NCBI GenBank assembly: GCA_024276075.1
Contig: JAJRXX010000022.1
Location: forward strand, 1-37,798
Source of the DNA: Planctomycetota bacterium
GTDB lineage: Bacteria; Planctomycetota; Phycisphaerae; Phycisphaerales; Phycisphaeraceae
Direction: 5' to 3'
Length of the DNA stretch: 37,798 nucleotides
In this document: piece after piece, positions 28,990 to 37,798 of the stretch
Layout of the letters: the number at the start of each line of letters is the position of its first letter
Position numbering within the stretch: the first letter of the stretch is position 1
The notes under the pieces: generated by a model
The model's input: only the letters and a program-made list of their open reading frames with translations
The model's database searches: none
What the model was told of the DNA's origin: nothing
Made by a program: the position numbers and the translations under genes

Positions 28990-29679
28990 ATGACCATGCC
29001 GTTAGTGATGCTGGGACCGGGCGGAGACTACGTGACGCGCATGGAGGCGCGAGGGAAGAGGCTGGTGAGGACGTTCGGCGGCACGCGGAGCGGGTCGCCG
29101 GACTCGGAGTCGAGCGGAGGGTCGCTGGGGTACAGCGCGCTACCGCGGCGTGGCGGCGCTGGAGAGCGCGACACAGGGGGGGCTGCCGGCTGGGGTTACG
29201 AGGAGGGCTCTGCTTGGTCTGGGCAGCAAGAACGAGAGCAGGATTCGTTCGAGCACTCGCCGGGTGTGCCTCACGTGGCGGGGCAATACCATACGGTGGA
29301 CCAACGCTCGTCGTATCTGGTGCACGAGCGGATTGCTTCGGCGGTGTGGGTGGCGATCGACTCTTGGGTGGCTGCGCAAGGGGACGATTTGGCGCGTTTA
29401 TGGCGGAATCGCATGACGCTGATGGTCGAGGGGTCGGACGGTCGTGGCGGTGGCGTGGAAATCAGCACGGAGCAAGAACATGAACCTGACGCCGAAGCAG
29501 TTGCACATCTTGACCCGAGTCCGCGACCTGCGCGTGGCCAAGGGCTATTCGCCGACCATGCAGGAATTGGCAGACGAGTTGGGGGTCAGCAAGGTTACCG
29601 TGTTCGAGCACGTCGAGGCGTTAATCAAAAAAGGCGCCTTGTTACGGCAAGCGAACAAGGCTCGCTCTTTGGAGGTTAG
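28990..29679 (+). CDS. Uncertain ORF overlapping lexA, unknown product
   Basis: The family is not recognised. The frame starts at ATG 28990 (GGAGG ten bases upstream) and codes 229 residues. Codon choice looks coding-like (mostly G or C in third position) until about 29480. That part contains hydrophilic Gly/Ser/Glu-rich stretches and RSSYLVHERIASAVWVAIDS, which would be an amphipathic helix. After 29480 it overlaps lexA by 200 nt in another frame and loses coding character. Possibilities are a genuine gene with a long overlap, a gene whose true stop was lost by a frameshift, or a chance frame in G-rich DNA. The competing frame at 28875-29483 looks worse (Arg/Ala/Gly-rich). Confidence 0.4.
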   Translation: MTMPLVMLGPGGDYVTRMEARGKRLVRTFGGTRSGSPDSESSGGSLGYSALPRRGGAGERDTGGAAGWGYEEGSAWSGQQEREQDSFEHSPGVPHVAGQYHTVDQRSSYLVHERIASAVWVAIDSWVAAQGDDLARLWRNRMTLMVEGSDGRGGGVEISTEQEHEPDAEAVAHLDPSPRPARGQGLFADHAGIGRRVGGQQGYRVRARRGVNQKRRLVTASEQGSLFGG

Positions 29680-30094
29680 CCCTGGTGTGGCGCTGCCGGA
29701 CGAGCAGCGTAATACACGACTGCCTTTTGTGGGCACAATCGCTGCGGGTAGCCCAATCGAGGCGGTCGAGGACCGAGAGCATTTGGACCTGGAAGAGCTG
29801 TTTTCAGCTGGGGGGAGGAAGAGTCAGCCGTTTGTCCTGCGTGTTCGTGGGGACTCGATGATCGAAGAGCAGATCCGCGACGGCGACTACGTAGTGATTG
29901 AGCCGCGTCAGACGGTGCGTAACGGGCAGACTGTGGTGGCGCTGCTGGAGAATGGCGAGGCGACGCTGAAGAAGTTTTACCGTGAGCGCGACGGTGTTCG
30001 GCTACAGCCGGCCAACGCGAGCTACGAACCGATCCGTGTTAGAGACTGCAAGGTGCAAGGCGTAGTGATCGGTGTGATTCGTTCGTGCCGCTAG
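29480..30094 (+). CDS. lexA: LexA SOS-response repressor
   Basis: Represses DNA-damage genes and self-cleaves when RecA filaments form. The 204 residues begin with the winged helix-turn-helix (LTPKQLHILTRVRDLRVAKG, YSPTMQELADELGVSKVTVF). The linker holds an Ala89-Gly90 cleavage bond (VGTIAAGSP). The S24 peptidase domain has Ser126 in RGDSMIEEQIRDGDYV and the lysine of EATLKKFYRE (Lys164). All autoproteolysis residues are therefore present. The start is ATG 29480, preceded by GGAG; the longer frame from 29444 would add 12 residues ahead of the normal MNLTPKQ start. I could not find a SOS box of a known type upstream. The lineage-specific operator is not obvious, so autoregulation is expected but unshown. 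A degenerate 106-bp-type repeat starts five bases after the stop. Confidence 0.95.
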   Translation: MNLTPKQLHILTRVRDLRVAKGYSPTMQELADELGVSKVTVFEHVEALIKKGALLRQANKARSLEVSPGVALPDEQRNTRLPFVGTIAAGSPIEAVEDREHLDLEELFSAGGRKSQPFVLRVRGDSMIEEQIRDGDYVVIEPRQTVRNGQTVVALLENGEATLKKFYRERDGVRLQPANASYEPIRVRDCKVQGVVIGVIRSCR

Positions 30095-30567
30095 CGCTTG
30101 ATACGCATCGCATATGTTTTGACCGCATTGTATATCCATAAGTATTTGTGACATCTCGTCCAGGATACAAGGGCAGTCGGTCAATACTTATGGTGATTGG
30201 TATAAGCGGAATTTCATGACATCCTGGGTTGTGTGTATTCATAGCGGTCAACAGATTACTGCGTATGTGTGTGTTCGTGTCTCCTGGGCGGTTATCCGCA
30301 TTGCAACTATTTTTGGCGCGTCGTAGATGATGTAAATCAGTGTCTGTTTTGTCCCCGTGTTCGCAGATAGCGCACAAGCATTAATCTTGAATGGTATTAC
30401 GCTGTGTATGAGAGCATTTGTACGAGGATTTGCGTATAAGCCGAACGGCTTATTTTCATGATTCAATCTAAAAACCCTGGCGTTGATCAATTGGTCGAGC
30501 CGACGTTAGCAAGTGGTTACTTGCCGGGGGGCGCCGCCCAAACGACTCACCAAGGGGGACTGGCGCA
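30095..30567. other. Repeat-filled gap after lexA
   Basis: Contains a degenerate copy of the 106-bp repeat (30099-30203), which carries an extra inverted pair CCATAAGTATT (30136-30146) / AATACTTATGG (30183-30193). A clearer copy follows at 30292-30397. Frames on the minus strand here only read through the repeats. A purine-rich AAGGGGGAC near 30551-30559 serves the next gene. Confidence 0.65.
30292..30397. repeat. 106-bp dispersed repeat, copy 2
   Basis: Aligns without indels to 22575-22680 and 30968-31073 but is the most diverged of the three (roughly three quarters identical by eye). The start TTATCCGCATTGCAAC has lost the clean ATACGC/GCGTAT palindrome. The CTGTTTTG core and the TTAATCTTGAATGG end are retained. 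Confidence 0.75.
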
Positions 30568-30894
30568 GTGTTGAGAAAAATCATAGTTGTGAGCGTGTTG
30601 TGCTTGCTGGGTGCTGAGCCGCGCGATCTTCACGTCGAGGTCCGCCGAGAGTTGGGCGCGTTTACGCAGGAGATGGTGTCGCAACTGATGACGGGTGAGG
30701 ATCGCCACTGGGGTTTCGACAGGTTATCGGAGGAATTTCAGCGGTTGCAATATGAATTTACAACGACGAACGATGCGGACACCATCTCTTATCTGGCGGT
30801 TCGTGTCGCCAACGCTGCGATGATGATGCGGCACTATCGTAATAAGCAAGAAGGTTCTGTTGTGCAGAGCGATACGCTTGTCCGTAAAAGATAG
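30568..30894 (+). CDS. Small exported or membrane-attached protein of unknown function
   Basis: Not recognised. The product is 108 residues. It begins at GTG 30568 behind a good AGGGGGAC ribosome site, which supports real translation. The N-terminus MLRKIIVVSVLCLLGAEPRD is a short basic-plus-hydrophobic segment like a signal peptide or anchor. The rest is predicted to be helical and charged (VEVRRELGAFTQEMVSQLM, DRLSEEFQRLQYEF, AVRVANAAMMMRHYRNKQ), suggesting an extracytoplasmic helical bundle. It lies between two copies of the 106-bp repeat, with no operon partner. The sequence offers no catalytic motif. Confidence 0.6.
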   Translation: MLRKIIVVSVLCLLGAEPRDLHVEVRRELGAFTQEMVSQLMTGEDRHWGFDRLSEEFQRLQYEFTTTNDADTISYLAVRVANAAMMMRHYRNKQEGSVVQSDTLVRKR

Positions 30895-30967
30895 TCGATG
30901 CGTAGTTGCCGTTCCGGCCGTGATCATGGGTAGCGAAGGGCTCGAATATAGTTGTGGTGTACGTGTG

Positions 30968-31073
30968 TTATACGCATTGCGTATAGTTCTAGCGCGTTGT
31001 AAAGGATGTAAGTTATTGTCTGTTTTGCCTTCGCGTTCTCAGATGCCGTGCAAGTATTAATCTTGATTGGCAT
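30968..31073. repeat. 106-bp dispersed repeat, copy 3
   Basis: Closest to copy 1. It starts TTATACGCATTGCGTATAG (arms ATACGC 30970-30975 and GCGTAT 30979-30984), shares TTCTAGCGCGTTGTAAAGGA and CTGTTTTGCCTT, and ends TTAATCTTGATTGGCAT. It has exactly the same length as copy 1. Confidence 0.85.
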
Positions 31074-31122
31074 TTTTGATACGCATTCCAATGAATTCTC
31101 GTGCTCCAGTCGCAGCAAAGAA

Positions 31123-31150
31123 GCCCGTTCCCTGACGGTCGCGGCTCGTT
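31123..31150. repeat. Dispersed repeat, GCTCCCTGACGGTCGCGGCT type, second copy
   Basis: Reads CCCGTTCCCTGACGGTCGCG then GCTCGTT, one base different from 10290-10316 over the core. The upstream flank CAGCAAAGAAG also resembles CAGCAGAAAAG at the first copy, so the repeat unit is at least 38 bp. Confidence 0.75.
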
Positions 31151-31166
31151 GTGTAAGCACAAGGAT

Positions 31167-31271
31167 TAGAGCAACTTGCGTAATTATTCTCCATCTCCCC
31201 AAGAAGAAGGCAGGTCAATGACCTGCCCTACTCCAGAACTGACATGGCGATTATTTATGCAAGGTGCTCTA
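31167..31271. mobile_element. 105-bp MITE-like element related to the 126-bp family
   Basis: The ends TAGAGCAACTTGCGTAATTA and, inverted, TAGAGCACCTTGCATAAATA match imperfectly over about 28 bp. The interior differs from the 126-bp copies and contains a hairpin with arms GGCAGGT (31209-31215) and ACCTGCC (31221-31227). Same ends with a different cargo hairpin. Confidence 0.7.
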
Positions 31272-31578
31272 AGCGGAATGTGTATGAGTGAAGGATTACC
31301 GGAACCGGCATGGCGTCTCAAGCGGTGGCGGTACCCGCGTAAGCCTGCTTATTGCCTGAGTATGGCTCACGGCGTAAACGCCTGTGCCAAAGTCGTCGAT
31401 ATGAATGTCGATCGAGCGTGTGTTTTGTTCAGGGGGGAGTTTGTCGCGCGGAGTCAGGACAAGAATTACTTGAATGTCGTCGTCGGCCATTGTCTTCGGA
31501 AAAGACCAGTTGTCGTGTTTTCGGAGGGGTGTGGCTGTGTCGTCTGACGGCGTTTTATGTGAGTGGTGGTAAGGTAAT

Positions 31579-32829
31579 TTGATAGCCAACAACGAACAGG
31601 ATGAGCAGTCGAGCGCGAACACATTTGTTGGTCGGCAGCCGATATTTGATCGTGATCAGAATGTGTTTGGGTACGAGTTGCTGTTCCGATCGGGGTCGAC
31701 GACCAACGCGAATCTTGCTGGGCAGGGGGACATGGTTTCGCTGTCACTTATGAACAACAGCCTGACCGTGATCGGCTTGGAGGCGCTTACGGGTGGTAAG
31801 AAAGCGTTTGTGAACATCACGAGAAAGCTTTTGTTGGACGGTGACTACACGGTGCTGCCCAAGGACGTGGTAGTAATTGAGCTTCTGGAAAATATCACGC
31901 CCGACGATGAAGTACTCGACGCGTGTAAAAAACTCAAAGATGCGGGGTATACGTTGGCTCTGGACGACATGGTATCGGAAAAGGGATACGAGTCACTGCT
32001 TGGTTTAGTGGATATTGTAAAGGTCGATTTTCGTGGCGTGGCGCCGCAAGAGCGCATCGCGCTCGCACAACGGTTGGCGGGTTTGGACGTGAAGTTGCTT
32101 GCGGAAAAGGTCGAGACGCGCGAGGAATACGCGGAAGCGGTGGAGGCAAATCACGACCTATTCCAGGGCTATTTTTTCAGTAAACCTCAGATCATTGAGG
32201 GGCAGGAGCTCTCGGGTCTGAAGCAGAATTACCTGCGTCTCATGGCTGAGGTCAATCGGCTTGACATTAATTTTGATCAACTTGAACAAGTTATCAGGTC
32301 GGACGTATCGCTGTCGGCGAAGCTGTTGCGTTATCTGAACTCGGCATCGTTTGGGGTTAAGAACAGGATTGATTCGGTTAAGCACGCGTTGGTATTGCTG
32401 GGGGTGAAGCCACTCAAAAAATGGGTGACGCTGATCACCATGTCACACATAGGCAAGGACGCGCCGGATGAGTTGATGGTGAATTCGTTGATCCGTGCGC
32501 GGTTTTGTGAACTCATTGCGCAGCACACCGGCTTGGCGGAGCGTCAGTTTGACGTGTTCATGATGGGCATGATGTCTGTTCTTGACGTGATGCTTGGTCA
32601 GCCGATCGAAGAGGTGATGGCGTCGCTGCCGCTGCCGCCTGACGTGAAGGCGACATTGGCAGGCGAAGAGACGCCACTGAGTAATCTGTATGCGTTTTCG
32701 CTGGCCTGCGAGCGTGTCAATCGCAGTCGTGCGGTAGAACTGGCACAGAGTCTGGGTGTGCCGGAGAGTCAGGCAGATCAGGTGTACTTCGATGCGATTG
32801 TCTGGGCAGATCAGGTGGTGCGTGGCTGA
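31579..32829 (+). CDS. EAL-HDOD domain signalling protein (YuxH type)
   Basis: A 416-residue cytoplasmic regulator. Residues about 15-205 form a degenerate EAL domain: FVGRQPIFDRDQNVFGYELL opens it, but the catalytic E-A-L is replaced by E-L-L, and later motifs (LALDDMVSEKGYESL, VDIVKVDFRG, LLAEKVETREEY) have several substitutions. Hydrolysis of cyclic-di-GMP is therefore doubtful. Residues about 210-400 form an HDOD domain (VIRSDVSLSAKLLRYLNSAS, DSVKHALVLLGVKPLKKWV). This pair is a known architecture, often scaffolding motility or signalling systems. The start is TTG 31579, since an in-frame TAA lies three codons upstream and no ATG occurs before the domain. No partner gene is adjacent. Confidence 0.9.
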   Translation: MIANNEQDEQSSANTFVGRQPIFDRDQNVFGYELLFRSGSTTNANLAGQGDMVSLSLMNNSLTVIGLEALTGGKKAFVNITRKLLLDGDYTVLPKDVVVIELLENITPDDEVLDACKKLKDAGYTLALDDMVSEKGYESLLGLVDIVKVDFRGVAPQERIALAQRLAGLDVKLLAEKVETREEYAEAVEANHDLFQGYFFSKPQIIEGQELSGLKQNYLRLMAEVNRLDINFDQLEQVIRSDVSLSAKLLRYLNSASFGVKNRIDSVKHALVLLGVKPLKKWVTLITMSHIGKDAPDELMVNSLIRARFCELIAQHTGLAERQFDVFMMGMMSVLDVMLGQPIEEVMASLPLPPDVKATLAGEETPLSNLYAFSLACERVNRSRAVELAQSLGVPESQADQVYFDAIVWADQVVRG

Positions 32830-33508
32830 TCGGGGTTAGGCGTTTTTATATTTGATTGCAGCCCTGCGTTAAAAGCATTTTTCAGTTTCGTGTACGGCAG
32901 TACGGCTTGACGATCGATACGCTCTTTCATGCGGGCCAATTAGAGCCAAAAAACCGCTTGCTGACGCGCGCGGCTCGCTGAGAATCCAGCATGCGAAATC
33001 AGAAAATGCTCTAGGCGTTGGTAGCGCATGGTGCGAGGATATGACGGTTATCGGGGTCGTAGGGGTTGAACGGGTTGTGACGATTGATGGTTGTACGGGG
33101 TAGGGTCGGTGTTTGATTATCAGTTGATTCGACGTGTGTAGACGGGTGATAACAATTGGGCTTATCGGTCTTTTGGGTCTGGATTCGTGGCTAGTGAGGT
33201 CTGAGGCGGTGTCGGGTACGTATCGGTCGCTAGGGTATGCCACACGGTCGTCTATGGGACTGAATCGGCTGAACTTAGGGTATTCCCTGCTTCATTCAAT
33301 AGTTTTAAGTGCCGATCAATATATGCATCCAAAGTGTTGTCCGTGACCGGTCTAGGCTGGTCGAGCCGTTGTGCCCGTGAAGTTGTCAGAACTGTGTTCG
33401 TATATGCGATTTTAGATTTAGGGTAGGCCGTCTCGCGGTGGTGTGATAGGGCGATGTGCTAATAGCACGGCGTCGTGCGTGCGTGGGTTGTCAAGAGGGG
33501 AATTCTTG
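32830..33508. other. Gap between the EAL-HDOD gene and the giant LEPR gene
   Basis: The first part repeats the TTTTTATATTTGATTGC segment also seen after the pseudouridine synthase gene, then comes the 144-bp element (32870-33013). The remaining 495 bp hold no supported gene. A small frame at 33134-33346 lacks a ribosome site. A short palindrome, GTGCTA (33456-33461) / TAGCAC (33463-33468), about 40 bp before the next start could be an operator. Confidence 0.55.
32870..33013. mobile_element. 144-bp MITE-like element, second AGAGCATTTTC-type copy
   Basis: The left end TTAAAAGCATTTTTCAGTTT and the inverted right end CCTAGAGCATTTTCTGATTT pair imperfectly over about 20 bp. The interior carries a diverged GCTTGCTGACGCGCGCGGCT version of the repeat at 10290. 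Compared with 18895-18999 it has the same end type and the same cargo motif in the opposite orientation. Confidence 0.6.

Positions 33509-37798
<4,290 letters not shown>

Larger units (their letters stand above)
30895..31578. other. Repeat-rich gap before the EAL-HDOD gene
   Basis: Holds the third 106-bp repeat (30968-31073), a GCTCCCTGACGGTCGCGGCT-type repeat (31123-31150) and a 105-bp inverted-repeat element (31167-31271). About 300 bp follow without a supported gene. A minus-strand frame at 31296-31622 contains HIDDFGTG but is otherwise unlike any gene. Confidence 0.6.

Noticed and set aside
28875-29483. 202-codon Arg/Ala/Gly-rich frame upstream of lexA
   Set aside because: Composition is typical of an out-of-frame shadow; the frame at 28990 has better third-position bias.
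31296-31622. Minus-strand frame containing HIDDFGTG, like the EAL-domain DDFGTGYSS motif
   Set aside because: Only that short string matches; the surrounding residues lack other EAL motifs and no ribosome site was found. Probably coincidence next to a real EAL gene.
33134-33346. 70-codon frame with a hydrophobic N-terminus
   Set aside because: No ribosome site, GTG start in non-coding-like DNA, no similarity recognised.

Overview
The window looks like a chromosomal segment of a planctomycete, most likely class Phycisphaerae. Four signs point there. The 23S rRNA gene has its own promoter and no 16S gene in front of it. A giant surface protein carries an N-terminal LEPLESRVLMS motif (the planctomycete LEPR-XLL type) and beta-helix modules with ISLREAI motifs. 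An exported protein ends in a PEP-CTERM tail. The intergenic DNA is packed with short palindromes and small terminal-inverted-repeat elements. The lineage is an inference from gene content; no database was searched.

Layout. Positions 1-2581 are most of a 23S rRNA gene on the minus strand, cut off by the window start, with a leader of about 300 nt and a promoter near 2894-2921. A GIY-YIG/DUF4357 protein follows (3007-3921, minus). Positions 4311-10144 are a minus-strand surface-glycan cluster: methyltransferase, CMP-sialate-synthase-like cytidylyltransferase, second methyltransferase, ABC exporter, glycosyltransferase. Positions 10385-13968 (minus) hold a PBP4-type D,D-carboxypeptidase, a 64-residue protein and an ammonium transporter. 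Positions 14568-18718 (plus) are a glyoxylate operon: malate synthase, isocitrate lyase and an alanine/serine-glyoxylate-type aminotransferase. The isocitrate lyase frame contains an in-frame TAG at codon 41. Positions 18719-20986 are repeat-rich, with a transposase fragment and an RsuA/RluB-type pseudouridine synthase. Positions 20987-22432 encode an exported protein built of three phage-tail-collar domains. Positions 22828-25475 (minus) are glcF and glcE of glycolate oxidase. Positions 25611-32829 (plus) encode a TrmH-type methyltransferase, a GT4 glycosyltransferase, a Rieske lipoprotein, LexA, a small secreted protein and an EAL-HDOD protein. From about 33509 to the end is the start of the giant beta-helix protein, open at the right edge.

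How the genes work together. The glyoxylate theme recurs. GlcE/GlcF (with a GlcD not in the window) would make glyoxylate from glycolate. Isocitrate lyase would make it from isocitrate. Malate synthase and the aminotransferase would consume it. The glycan cluster, the GT4 enzyme, the carboxypeptidase and the giant LEPR protein all concern the cell surface.

The most notable observations are: the amber codon in an otherwise intact isocitrate lyase; a 106-bp repeat present three times without indels although clearly diverged; palindromic repeats that supply the final residues and stop codons of glcF and the TrmH-type gene; 126-bp elements flanking the pseudouridine synthase; and the triplicated collar protein with a PEP-CTERM anchor. 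I did not find a convincing new defence or mobile system.
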